Shown here: piece after piece, positions 8,710 to 18,228 of the stretch | How the letters are laid out: the number at the start of each line of letters is the position of its first letter | Position numbering within the stretch: position 1 is the first letter of the stretch | Source: Myxococcales bacterium | Lineage (GTDB): Bacteria > Myxococcota_A > Polyangia > Haliangiales > Haliangiaceae | Direction: 5' to 3' | Length of the DNA stretch: 64,000 bases | Assembly (NCBI GenBank): GCA_016717005.1 | Contig: JADJUF010000023.1 | Coordinates: 77,414 to 141,413 of the forward strand | Position numbers and translations under genes: made by a program | Notes under the pieces: model-generated | Seen by the model: only the letters and a program-made list of their open reading frames with translations | Databases searched by the model: none | What the model was told of the DNA's origin: nothing

Positions 8710-8750
8710 CGTGATGTCACGTCGCAGCGATCACCTCGTGTGATGTCACG
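8710..8750. promoter_or_regulatory. Repeated GTGATGTCACG boxes upstream of the tonB operon
   Basis: The 11-base sequence GTGATGTCACG occurs at 8711-8721 and again at 8740-8750. Each copy is an inverted repeat of GTGA and TCAC around a TG centre. A further GATCAC half-site lies between them. The spacing of 29 bases is close to three helical turns. The pair sits 57-97 bases before the tonB start and looks like a regulator-binding region. No other gene starts here. Confidence 0.5.
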
Positions 8751-8806
8751 AACCCGGCACGAACCGGCCGGGGCTTCGTCACCGAGCGGCGCCATGGTGG
8801 CCCTCG

Positions 8807-9550
<744 letters not shown>

Positions 9551-9571
9551 CCCAGGCCCCAGGAGTCGATC

Positions 9572-10321
9572 ATGAGCTTCAACCTCGCAGATGTCTTCAA
9601 GCACATGCAGCCCTTCGCCATGGCGATCGTCGCCGTGCTGCTGCTCATGGCGATGGCCGCGCTGTCGGTCTTCGTCGAGCGGATCTGGGTGTTCTTCAAG
9701 TCGCGCCGCATGGCCAAGCGCTTCGGCGCCGCGGCCGCGGGCGCGCTCGACCGCCGCGATCTGGCGGGGCTGATCAAGCTGTCCGATCAGTACGACGGCT
9801 GCCACCTGGCGACCATGCTCACCGCCGGCACCCGCACCTACCTCGGCGCGCTCGCCAAGCCCGGCGAGCTCGATCCGGTCGAGCTGACCCGGCGCGAGCT
9901 GACCCGCCAGGCCGACGCGGTGTCGGCCGACGTCCGACGCGGCATGAGCATCCTGGCCTCGGTCGGGTCGGTGGCGCCGTTCGTCGGCCTGCTCGGCACG
10001 GTCATCGGCATCATCGGCGCGTTCCAGGGCATCGCCGCCGAGGGCTCGGGCGGCCTGGGCGCGGTCTCGGCCGGCATCTCCGAGGCGCTCGTCGTCACCG
10101 CGATCGGCCTGGTCGTGGCGATCCCGTCGGTGCTCGCGTTCAACTCGCTGTCGAGCCGCGCCGACAACCTGCTGCTGGCGCTCGACCAGTCGCGCGGCGA
10201 GTTCATCGACTACCTCGAGAACCAGGGCAGCGCCGACGTCGGCGGCGGCCTGCGGGCGCCGCGCACCGACGACGCCCACCGGCCGCTCACCGTGGAGGCT
10301 CGCGCCAGTGCGTCGGCCTGA
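9572..10321 (+). CDS. exbB: ExbB/TolQ/MotA-family proton channel protein
   Basis: The 249-residue protein lies 21 bases after tonB. It has an N-terminal membrane helix (about 12-35), a cytoplasmic region, and two C-terminal helices (about 130-195) around the signature GSVAPFVGLLGTVIGIIGAFQGIA and SEALVVTAIGLVVAIPSVLAFN. The family forms a pentamer surrounding ExbD and harvests proton flow to energise TonB. The 3' end overlaps the exbD start by 14 bases, implying coupled translation. Confidence 0.95.
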   Translation: MSFNLADVFKHMQPFAMAIVAVLLLMAMAALSVFVERIWVFFKSRRMAKRFGAAAAGALDRRDLAGLIKLSDQYDGCHLATMLTAGTRTYLGALAKPGELDPVELTRRELTRQADAVSADVRRGMSILASVGSVAPFVGLLGTVIGIIGAFQGIAAEGSGGLGAVSAGISEALVVTAIGLVVAIPSVLAFNSLSSRADNLLLALDQSRGEFIDYLENQGSADVGGGLRAPRTDDAHRPLTVEARASASA

Positions 10322-10721
10322 GGGTCCGAAGCCCGACATCAACGTCACCCCGCTGGTCGACGTCGTCCTCGTGCTGCTGATCATCTTCATGGTCGTGATC
10401 CCGCAGATGGAGGCGGGCGCCACCGTCAACGTGCCGGGCGCCGCCAACCCCGACGCGCAGACCGATCTCAAGAACCCGCCGATCACGCTGTCGATGACCG
10501 CGGCCGGGGGCCTGTACCTCGAGAAGCGCGGCGTCACGCGCGACGAGCTGATGCCGCTCTTGCGCCAGGCCCGCGCGGCGTCGCCGCGGAGCAAGCTCGT
10601 GCTCAAGGGCGACCGCGCGGTCAGCTACGGCGCGATGCGCGCGCTGTTCCGCGAGTGTCAGGGCATCGGCTTCCCCGGCGTGTCGCTGCAGGTCGGCGAC
10701 AAGAGCAGCGGGGAGAGCTGA
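10308..10721 (+). CDS. exbD: ExbD/TolR-family protein, first copy
   Basis: The GTG at 10308 gives 137 residues and a 14-base overlap with exbB. The N-terminal PDINVTPLVDVVLVLLIIFMVV contains the membrane helix with the essential Asp (about residue 18) of ExbD/TolR. A periplasmic domain follows, with ISLSMTAAGGLYLEKRGVTRDEL-like strands and a C-terminal helix-strand unit. It works with ExbB and TonB. Two ExbD copies in one operon are frequent in Myxococcota and may form heterodimers. Confidence 0.92.
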   Translation: MRRPEGPKPDINVTPLVDVVLVLLIIFMVVIPQMEAGATVNVPGAANPDAQTDLKNPPITLSMTAAGGLYLEKRGVTRDELMPLLRQARAASPRSKLVLKGDRAVSYGAMRALFRECQGIGFPGVSLQVGDKSSGES

Positions 10722-10724
10722 GCC

Positions 10725-11168
10725 ATGGCCGTCGAACTCAACGTCGGTGGCGGCAAGGGCCGGCGCAGCAACGTGCGCCCGTCGATGAACGTGACGCCGC
10801 TGGTCGACGTCGTGCTCGTGCTGTTGATCATCTTCATGGTCATCGCGCCGATGATGGTCAAGCAGTTCTGGTTGCACGTCCCCAAGAAGGAGGCGGCGAC
10901 CAACCCCGAGGCGCAGGCGCCCAGCGACGGCCCGGTGCCGGTGGTCGTCACCGTCCGCGCCGACCGCTCGGTGTGGATCAACAAGGACCGGGTCGAGATC
11001 GCCGCGCTCGGCGATCGGCTCCAGCGCATCTTCGCCGCGCGCACCGACCGGCTGGTGTTCTTCGACGCCGAGGACGCCGTGCCCTACGGCGAGGCGATGC
11101 GCGTGCTCGACGCCGCGCGGGGCGGCGGCGCGGCGAACATCGCGGTCCTCACGGACGCGGTCCGTTGA
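10725..11168 (+). CDS. exbD: ExbD/TolR-family protein, second copy
   Basis: The 147-residue protein starts 3 bases after the first exbD stop. It repeats the helix MNVTPLVDVVLVLLIIFMVIAP with the conserved Asp, after a basic N-terminal stretch. The periplasmic part has VVVTVRADRSVWINKDRVEIAAL and a C-terminal AANIAVLTDAVR strand. It differs from the first copy outside the helix, so the two are paralogues rather than a recent duplication. Confidence 0.92.
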   Translation: MAVELNVGGGKGRRSNVRPSMNVTPLVDVVLVLLIIFMVIAPMMVKQFWLHVPKKEAATNPEAQAPSDGPVPVVVTVRADRSVWINKDRVEIAALGDRLQRIFAARTDRLVFFDAEDAVPYGEAMRVLDAARGGGAANIAVLTDAVR

Positions 11169-11199
11169 ACCGTCGCCGCGGTGGCGCGCGCGATCGCCG

Positions 11200-11331
11200 G
11201 GCGCGTCGGGGGGCGTCGGGGCGCGTCGGGGCGCGTCGGGCGCCCGCGTCGCGGGCGTTCGCTTCGTGTCGCAACCGAACCGAGATCGAGGCCGAGATCG
11301 AGATCGAGATCGAAGCCGAGATCGAGATCGT
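11200..11331. repeat. Short repeats between exbD and the receptor gene
   Basis: Two simple repeats fill this gap. Bases about 11205-11245 are imperfect copies of GCGTCGGGGC. Bases about 11281-11331 are near-perfect copies of the hexamer CGAGAT. No open frame here looks like a gene. The receptor start follows at 11418, so any promoter for the receptor lies in or just after this tract. Confidence 0.7.
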
Positions 11332-11417
11332 CATTCATCCCGCGACCCGGAGAGGTTGCTCGTTCGTTGCGAGCGCGCCACCGAGCCACGACCTGTCTGC
11401 CATTAGCTGGCCTCACC

Positions 11418-14400
11418 ATGCGCCCTGACTCGCCGATGCGCTCCCGCTGTCCTCATCTGCGCGTGTTCCTGCTCGCCGCCGCGCTCGGCGGCGGTGCGGC
11501 GGTCGCGTCGGCGCAGCCGCTCACGACGCCGGGCCCGGATGCGACGCAGGCCCCGACGCCGGCTCCGGTTCCGCGCACGCCTCCGGTTCCGGCTCCGACT
11601 CCGGATCCAGGTCCGGACGCGGTACCGGCTCCGACTCCGGCTCCGACTCCGGATCCAGTTCCGGACGCGGTACCGGCTCCGGCTCCGGTACCGCTCCTCC
11701 GGCTCCGGCTCCGGCTCCGGATCCCGACACGACTCCGGCGCCGCTCCCCGATCCCGGCGCCGCGCCCGACCCGGCCCCCACGCTCGACGAGCCCGTCGAG
11801 CTCCCGGCGGCCAGCGTCGGCGTGCGCGGCACGGCCATCGACGCCGAGACCGGCACGCCGCTGCCGGGCGTGACCATCGCGGTCGTCGGCGGGGCCGGGC
11901 AGGTCGCGACCACCGACGACGACGGGCGCTTCACGCTGCCGCTGCCGCGCGGGACCTACGTGCTGCGGGTCCGCGCCGAGCTGTACCAGGTGCGCCGGAT
12001 CCGTGGCGTCGTGGTCCGCGGCGGGCTCACCCAGCTCGACCTCAAGCTCCGGCTCGACGACGCCGCGGTCGAGGAGGTCGTGATCGAGGCCGAGCCCGAT
12101 CGCAAGAGCGAGGCCGCCAACCTGCAAGAGCGCAAGCGCTCGGCGGTGGTCCAGGACGCCGTCAGCGCCCAGGAGATCAGCCGCAGCCCTGACTCCAGCG
12201 CCGGCGACGCGGTCAAGCGCGTGGTCTCGGCCACCGTCGTCGGCGGCCGCTACGTGTTCGTGCGCGGCCTCGGCGGGCGCTACTCGACCACGCTGCTCAA
12301 CGGCGTGGTCTTGCCCAGCCCGGATCCCGACTCGACCGCGGTGCCGCTCGATCTGTTCCCGGCGTCGCTGATCGCCAACCTCACCGTCGTGAAGAGCTAC
12401 ACGCCGGACCTGCCGGGCGCGTTCGCCGGCGGCGATCTGGTGATCAAGACCAACACCTATCCGCAGGACTTCGAGGTCAAGGCCAAGGTCTCGCTGTCCG
12501 GTGACAGCGTCTCGACCGGCAACGACCGGCTCGACTACGCCGGCGGCGGCACCGACTTCCTGGCGTTCGACGACGGCGGCCGCGCGCTGCCGTCGCTGGT
12601 GCCGACCGACCGGCCGCTGCGCGTCGGGACCAACGGCGTCGACGCCGCCACCGCCGAGCGGGTCGGCGAGACCTTCCAGAACGTCTGGAACACGTCGGCC
12701 CGGAGCGTGCTGCCCAACCTCGGCCTCGGCGCTCAGGTGGGCGACAGCTTCGCCGACCGCTGCGAGCGGAAGTACGGCTACCTGGCCACGTTCAACTACG
12801 GCTACAAGCAGGGCATCCAGGACGGCGAGGTCGCGGCCCTGCGCATCTCCGAGGGCGCGCTCGGCGTGCGCCAGCGCCTGGCCAGCCGGATCGGCACCGC
12901 GACGGCCTCGCTCGGCGGGCTGCTCAACGCCGGGGTCGAGCTGACGCCCGATCACGCGATCGACCTGCTCACGCTCTACACCCGCACCGCCGACGATCGC
13001 ACCCAGGAGGTGTCGGGCTTCTCCGAGGCCGACGACGGCGAGGTGCTGGCGCGTCGGATGCAGTTCGTGACCCGCGCGATGAGCTTCACGCAGCTCACCG
13101 GGCGCCACACCCTGCCGAGCCTGCGCCGCTCGACGCTCGACTGGGAGGCCAACGTCGCGGTGATCGATCGCGACGAGCCCGACACGCGCGACATCGAGTA
13201 CGACCTGCTCGACGACGGGCGCCGCCGGTTCCAGAACGGGCCGGGCAGCGCCGAGCACTTCTTCTCGCACCTCGACGACACCACCGGCGGCGGCGGGGTG
13301 ACCGCGACCGTGCCGCTGGGCCCGGTCGAGCTCCGGGTCGGCGGGCTGGCGCAGTGGTCGAAGCGCCACTTCGCGGCCCGGCGCTTCCGGTTCGGCCTGC
13401 TCGGGAGCGCCGATCCGTCGGTGGTCTTCCTCGACCCCGAGCAGATGCTGTCGGCCGAGCACATCGGCCCCGACTTCCGGATCGAGGAGCGCACGCTCCA
13501 GGCCGACACCTACGACGCGTCGACCTCGCAGCTCGCGGGCTTCGCGATGGCCGACGTCACGCGGTTCGAGCCGCTGCGGATCGTCGGCGGGCTCCGCTAC
13601 GAGACCGGCACGCTGGCGCTCACGCCCGGCAGCCCCTACGCCATCACCCAGCAGCCCGAGCCCGGGATCGATCGCGCCGACAGCCACGTCATGCCGGCCG
13701 TGAACGTGATCTACGCCGTGTCCGACCGCATGAACCTGCGCGCCGGCTACAGCTTCACCGTCGCCCGGCCGCAGCTGCGCGAGCTGGCGCCGTTCCTGTT
13801 CTTCGACTTCGCGCGGCGGCGCGCGGTGTCCGGCAACGTCGACCTCGTCGACACCCGCATCCACAACGGCGATCTGCGCTGGGAGTGGTTCCCGGCCGAG
13901 CGCTCGGTGCTGGCCGCGAGCGCGTTCGTGAAGCAGTTCCGCGATCCGATCGAGAGCGTCATCGTCAACGTCGCGCAGGGCGACCTCAGCTTCGCCAACG
14001 CCGCGGGCGCGTCGCTCAAGGGCGTCGAGCTCGAGGCCCGGGGCAGCCTGGACCTGCTCCACCCGAGCCTCGCGGCGTTCCGGGCCACGGGCAACCTGAC
14101 GTTGATCGACTCGCAGATCGAGCTCGGGCCCGAGGCCGCGGCGCAGACCAACCAGCGGCGGCCGCTCCAGGGCCAGTCGAGCTACGTGGTCAACCTCGAC
14201 CTGGGTTGGGAGCGCAAGGCAACTGGCACCGACGTGTCACTCCTCTACAACGTGTTCGGCGAACGCATCGCCGAAGTTGGCGTCGAGGGTCTGCCCGACG
14301 TGTACGAGCAGCCGTTCCACCGCCTCGATCTGTCGGCCAGCCAGGCGCTGCCGCAGCACCTCAAGCTCAAGTTCGCCGCCACCAACCTCCTGAATCAGGA

Positions 14401-14485
14401 CGTGGTCGTCCAGCAGGGCGAGTTCGCCGTCCAGAAATACCGCCCGGGCGTCGCCGTCAGCGCCGCCCTCGAGTGGTCGCCGTAA
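11418..14485 (+). CDS. TonB-dependent receptor with carboxypeptidase-regulatory-like N-domain, apparent one-base deletion
   Basis: A signal peptide (MRSRCPHLRVFLLAAALGGG...ASAQP) starts at 11418 and runs into a Pro/Ala repeat linker. Near 11693 this frame decays into Arg/Leu, while the receptor continues in the frame one base back with the same PAPAPAPDP linker. That second frame has no ATG, GTG or TTG between its stop at 11426 and 11822, so the two halves must be one gene of about 1022 residues. One missing G after base 11693 would restore it. The rest has a beta-sandwich domain (GTAIDAETGTPLPGVTI), a plug (GGRYSTTLLNGVVLPSPDP) and a 22-strand-type barrel ending in a strand with terminal aromatic (ALEWSP). 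Substrate unknown. It may be a sequencing error or a true frameshift. Confidence 0.85.
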
Positions 14486-14501
14486 CCGAAAGGATCTCGT
14501 T

Positions 14502-15854
14502 ATGTCCAAGCAGCTCTGGTTCTCTGTCGCGGCCGCCGTCGGCCTCGCCGCCTGCGGCGGTGACGACTCGTCCACCACGATCGACGCGCCGGTCGGCATC
14601 GACGCCACCGAGACGACCGACGGCACGCCCTTGCCGACCCGGGTCGACGTGACCGGCGAGATCGCCGCGGACACCACGTGGACCGCCGACCACATCTACG
14701 TCCTGAAGACGCACATCTTCGTGCGCGGGGGCACGCTCACGATCGAGGCCGGCACCCGGATCGAGGGCGACAACGGCTCGTCGCTGGTGATCACCAACGG
14801 CGGCAAGATCGACGTGCGCGGCTCGGCCACGGCGCCGGTCGTGATGACCAGCTCGCAGCCGGTCGGCTCGCGCAACCCCGGCGACTGGGGCGGCCTGGTG
14901 CTGCTCGGCACCGCGCCGATCAACGTCACCGGCGGCACCGCCCAGATCGAGGGCTTCCCGGCCGGCACGTCGGGCACCGACTACGGCGGCGCCAACGCCG
15001 CCCACGACTGCGGCAAGCTCAACTACCTGCGCGTCGAGTTCGGCGGCTTCGAGCTGGCGCCCAACAACGAGCTCAACGGCCTGACGCTGGGCGCGTGCGG
15101 CTCGGCCACCGTGGTCGACCACGTCCAGGTCCACAAGGGCTCGGACGACGGCATCGAGATCTTCGGTGGCAGCGTCAACGTCAAGCACCTCGTCATCACC
15201 CAGGGCCTCGACGACGGCCTCGACTGGGACTACGGCTGGATCGGCAAGGCCCAGTTCGTCGTGATCCAGAAGTCGACCGGGTCGAACCAGGGCTTCGAGG
15301 CCGACAACAACGGCAACGCCAACGACGCGCTGCCGCGCTCGGCGCCGACCATCTACAACCTCAGCATCATCGGCTCGGGCGTGGCGCCCGGCGGCGCGCT
15401 GCAGGTCCAGAAGGGCATGCACCTGCGCCGCGGCACCGCCGGTCGCATCTCCAACGCGATCGTGATGTCCGAGGCCGACTTCCCGATCGACATCGACGGC
15501 GCCTCGACCGTGGCCCAGGTGACCGCCGGCGCGCTGTTCGTGAAGAACAGCATCTTCTTCGGAAACGGCAACCAGGCGACCTGGCAGGACTCGACCGACA
15601 ACGACGGCGGCCTGGTCGAGCGCGATCTGTTCGTGACCAACGAGGCCAGCAACCGCGAGAGCGACCCGCTCCTGCCGATGGCGCGGAGCCAGACCGCGCC
15701 GACCTTCAAGCCCGGCGACGGCTCGCCGGCGCTGGTGCCGGCCAACGCCGCGACGCCGCCCAACGACGGGTTCTTCGATGCGACCGCCACCTTCGTCGGT
15801 GCCGTCGGCGCCACCGACTGGACCACCGGGTGGACGGCGTTCCCCGCCAACTGA
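14502..15854 (+). CDS. Beta-helix lipoprotein partnered with the receptor
   Basis: The 450-residue protein starts 16 bases after the receptor stop, with AAAGGA as ribosome binding sequence. It has a lipobox (VGLAACGGD) and an Asp/Thr linker. The body shows repeating strands such as GGTLTIEAGTRIEGDNG, GGKIDVRGSATAPVVMTS and DDGIEIFGGSVNVKHLVIT, as in right-handed parallel beta helices. Similar lipoproteins often sit directly after TonB-dependent receptors in other phyla, so it may present a ligand to the barrel. No catalytic site is recognised. Confidence 0.8.
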   Translation: MSKQLWFSVAAAVGLAACGGDDSSTTIDAPVGIDATETTDGTPLPTRVDVTGEIAADTTWTADHIYVLKTHIFVRGGTLTIEAGTRIEGDNGSSLVITNGGKIDVRGSATAPVVMTSSQPVGSRNPGDWGGLVLLGTAPINVTGGTAQIEGFPAGTSGTDYGGANAAHDCGKLNYLRVEFGGFELAPNNELNGLTLGACGSATVVDHVQVHKGSDDGIEIFGGSVNVKHLVITQGLDDGLDWDYGWIGKAQFVVIQKSTGSNQGFEADNNGNANDALPRSAPTIYNLSIIGSGVAPGGALQVQKGMHLRRGTAGRISNAIVMSEADFPIDIDGASTVAQVTAGALFVKNSIFFGNGNQATWQDSTDNDGGLVERDLFVTNEASNRESDPLLPMARSQTAPTFKPGDGSPALVPANAATPPNDGFFDATATFVGAVGATDWTTGWTAFPAN

Positions 15855-16603
15855 CCTCGGTCGCCGCGACGCGGTCGTCGGGGCCCGCTCGGATCGTCGT
15901 GGCGCTCGCGCTGGGCCCGGGCGATCCGCCAGCGCTCGACGAGCTGGTCGCGACGCTTGCCCGCGAGTCGATCGACGTCGCGGTCGTGTCGCTGGCGACG
16001 GCGCTCGCCGAGCCGGCCGCGGTCGGGGCCGTGCTCGTCGCCTGGGCGCCGAGCGGGCTCGGGGCCCTGACCTTCGATGAGCTGGTGGCGTGGGGGCACC
16101 GCGTGCAGCCGCCGGCCGGGTTGATCGCGGGCATCGCCGACCGCGACGTCGCCGCGGCCGAGGCGGCGCTGCGGGCGGGGTTCGACGACGCGGTCGGCGT
16201 CGGGTGCTCGCCGCGCGAGCTGGCGGCGCGCATCCGCGCGGTCCACCGGCGCGTGGTGCGGGCGCCGGCCCAGGCCGCGGCCGGCGCGGCGCGGCGGCTC
16301 ACGCACCGGACCCTGGTGCTCGATCCCGACAGCTGCGAGCTGTGGCTCGACGGGCGCGCGGTCGCGTTGACCCTGACCGAGTTCACGATGCTGGTCGCGC
16401 TGGTGCGCGCCCGCGGCGGCGTGCTCAGCCGGGCCGAGCTGCTCGATCAGGCCTGGGGCGGCGACAGCCTCGAGGTCGGCGAGCGCGCGGTCGACAACGT
16501 GGTCCTGCGCCTGCGCCGGAAGGTCGGCCGCCCCGAGCTGGTCCAGACCGTGCGCGGCATCGGCTTCCGCCTCGGTCCGATCGACGAGCCCGACGGCGAG
16601 TAG
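15830..16603 (+). CDS. Orphan OmpR-type response regulator with degenerate receiver
   Basis: I place the start at GTG 15830, overlapping the previous gene by 25 bases, because the next GTG (15899) falls inside the first receiver strand RIVVALAL. Length is 257 residues. The receiver-like half lacks the Asp expected at the end of strand 3 (VGAVLVAWAPSG) and the Lys of strand 5 (DDAVGVGCSPRELAARI). The C-terminal half (about 155-250) is a good winged-helix DNA-binding domain: ALTLTEFTMLVALVRARGGVLSRAELLDQAWG...VDNVVLRLRRKVG...TVRGIGFRL. No histidine kinase is adjacent. It may act without phosphorylation. Confidence 0.75.
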   Translation: MDGVPRQLTSVAATRSSGPARIVVALALGPGDPPALDELVATLARESIDVAVVSLATALAEPAAVGAVLVAWAPSGLGALTFDELVAWGHRVQPPAGLIAGIADRDVAAAEAALRAGFDDAVGVGCSPRELAARIRAVHRRVVRAPAQAAAGAARRLTHRTLVLDPDSCELWLDGRAVALTLTEFTMLVALVRARGGVLSRAELLDQAWGGDSLEVGERAVDNVVLRLRRKVGRPELVQTVRGIGFRLGPIDEPDGE

Positions 16604-16727
16604 CGGCGAGCTGCGACCAGCGCGGCCCGCGCGACCTGAGCGGCGCGCTCGTCGCGCTGCGCGGTCGAGCCCCGACGCCACGCGGCGGGATCCTCGCGTC
16701 TCACAGCTCCACGCGTCGCCGCGGCGC

Positions 16728-17972
16728 TCACGTCGTCGGCGCGGCCACCGGCGCGCACGCGTACAGCGCGCGGCACAGCGCCAGCGCGCGCGGCGACCGC
16801 ACCCGCCAGTCGAGCCGGTTCATCACGTAGCCGATCGCCAGCTCGCGCACCGGATCGCACCAGCCGAGCGCGCCGCCCATGCCGGGGTGGCCGAACGCCT
16901 CGCCGTGCGGCGAGAACACCCCGGCGTCCTCCTTCACGAAGCCGCGGGTCCAGCCCATCGGCCGCTGCAGCACGAGGTCGCGCTCGGCCCAGCTCTCCCG
17001 CGCGCGCAGCGGCGTGAGCGTCGCGGCGTCGACGTACGTCCGGCCGAACCCGACGCCGCCGCTCGCGAACGGGACGTAGGCGCGGGCCAGGCCGTGGGCG
17101 CTCGCGGTCGCCGACGCCCACGCCAGCGCGGCGCGCCGCACCGGGATGGTGTCGTAGACCGCGATCCCGGCCGGGCCGGTCTTCGGGTTGAGGAACGCCG
17201 CGCGCGGCCACGAGCCCGGGCGCAGCACCGCGCGCGCGAGCCGGCCCTCGGTCGAGCGCCCCAGCGCCGCCCGCAGCATGTGGCCCAGACGGGCGCCGTT
17301 GCTCGGCGGGTACAGCGTCGCGATCCGATCGTCGACCTCGGCCGGCGTGCCCAGGTCGACGTCGGCGCCGAGCGGCGTGAACAGCTCGCGGCGCAGGAAC
17401 CCGCCGAGGTCGTCGCCGGTCAGGCGCTCGAACAGCTCGCGCGCGTACATGCCCCAGGTGATCGCGTGGTAGCCCTGGCGGGTGCCCGGCGCCCACGCCG
17501 GCCGTTGCTGCTCGAGGGCGCGCACCACGCGCTCCTTGCGCTCGGGCCGAACGCAGTCGTCCAGGGTCAGCGGCTGATCGAGGCCGAGCAGCCCGGCGCG
17601 GTGGTCGACGAGCGTCCGGATCGTGATCGCGTCCTTGCCCGCGGCCGCGAACCCGGGCCAGGCGGCCGCGACCGGCGCGTCCCAGTCGAGCACGCCGCGA
17701 TCGGCGAGCATCGTCAGGGCCATCGCCGCGAGGCCCTTGGTCACCGAGAACACCACGGTCCGCGTGTCGCGGGCCCAGGGGCGATCGCCCGCGACGTCGG
17801 CGCGGCCGCCCCACAGATCGACCACGCACCGGCCGCGGTGGTAGACCGCGAACCCCGCGCCGAGCTCCGAGCCGTCGGCGAGCTGGGCCGCGAAGCGCTC
17901 GGCCACCGGCGCGAAGCCGTCGGCGTAGCCGCCGCCGCACGGCGCCGGCGCAGGGTTGGCGAGCTGCTCCAT
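16728..17972 (-). CDS. Beta-lactamase-fold serine hydrolase (class C / EstB-like esterase)
   Basis: From ATG 17972 the protein has 414 residues. The SxxK catalytic pair is S76-V-T-K79 in VVFSVTKGLA. Tyr168 in QGYHAITWG takes the place of the YxN Tyr. A C-terminal GHPGMGGALGW corresponds to the third active-site element seen as HTG or WxG in the family. No signal peptide is visible, so it is likely cytoplasmic, as for the EstB-like esterases. The true substrate is probably an ester rather than a beta-lactam. It is convergent with the response regulator gene. Confidence 0.82.
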   Translation of the reverse strand: MEQLANPAPAPCGGGYADGFAPVAERFAAQLADGSELGAGFAVYHRGRCVVDLWGGRADVAGDRPWARDTRTVVFSVTKGLAAMALTMLADRGVLDWDAPVAAAWPGFAAAGKDAITIRTLVDHRAGLLGLDQPLTLDDCVRPERKERVVRALEQQRPAWAPGTRQGYHAITWGMYARELFERLTGDDLGGFLRRELFTPLGADVDLGTPAEVDDRIATLYPPSNGARLGHMLRAALGRSTEGRLARAVLRPGSWPRAAFLNPKTGPAGIAVYDTIPVRRAALAWASATASAHGLARAYVPFASGGVGFGRTYVDAATLTPLRARESWAERDLVLQRPMGWTRGFVKEDAGVFSPHGEAFGHPGMGGALGWCDPVRELAIGYVMNRLDWRVRSPRALALCRALYACAPVAAPTT

Positions 17973-18117
17973 GCTCGCGACAGTAGCGCGCGCCGGGTCG
18001 ACGCGCGCGGGCCGCTGGCGCTGCCTGCGGTTCCTGACCCGGGACGAGGGCCAGGCCCTGGTCGCGCGCACGCTCGGGTACCCGCGTCTCGACGAGACGT
18101 TCGAGCACATGACCTGA
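17971..18117 (+). CDS. Possible 48-residue ORF or gene remnant
   Basis: An ATG at 17971, directly overlapping the opposite-strand hydrolase start, opens a 48-codon frame ending at 18117. Its second half (CLRFLTRDEGQALVARTLG, then YPRLDETFEHMT) reads like a genuine protein C-terminus with strong G/C third positions. I do not recognise it. It may be a remnant of a lost gene or a small protein. No clear ribosome binding site precedes it. Confidence 0.25.
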   Translation: MLATVARAGSTRAGRWRCLRFLTRDEGQALVARTLGYPRLDETFEHMT

Positions 18118-18228
18118 CCCGAGCCTCCGCGGGCCGGTCGCCAGGCCTGCGCCGTCTGCTCGAACATCGCCGGCGCGCGTCCGCCGCGTCGAGCCCGCCC
18201 CTCGTGTGCGCGGGCCTGACGCGGACGA

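Noticed and set aside
11084..11419. Minus-strand ORF with DLDLDLGLDLG repeats
   Set aside because: It is the complement of the CGAGAT microsatellite and of the end of exbD.
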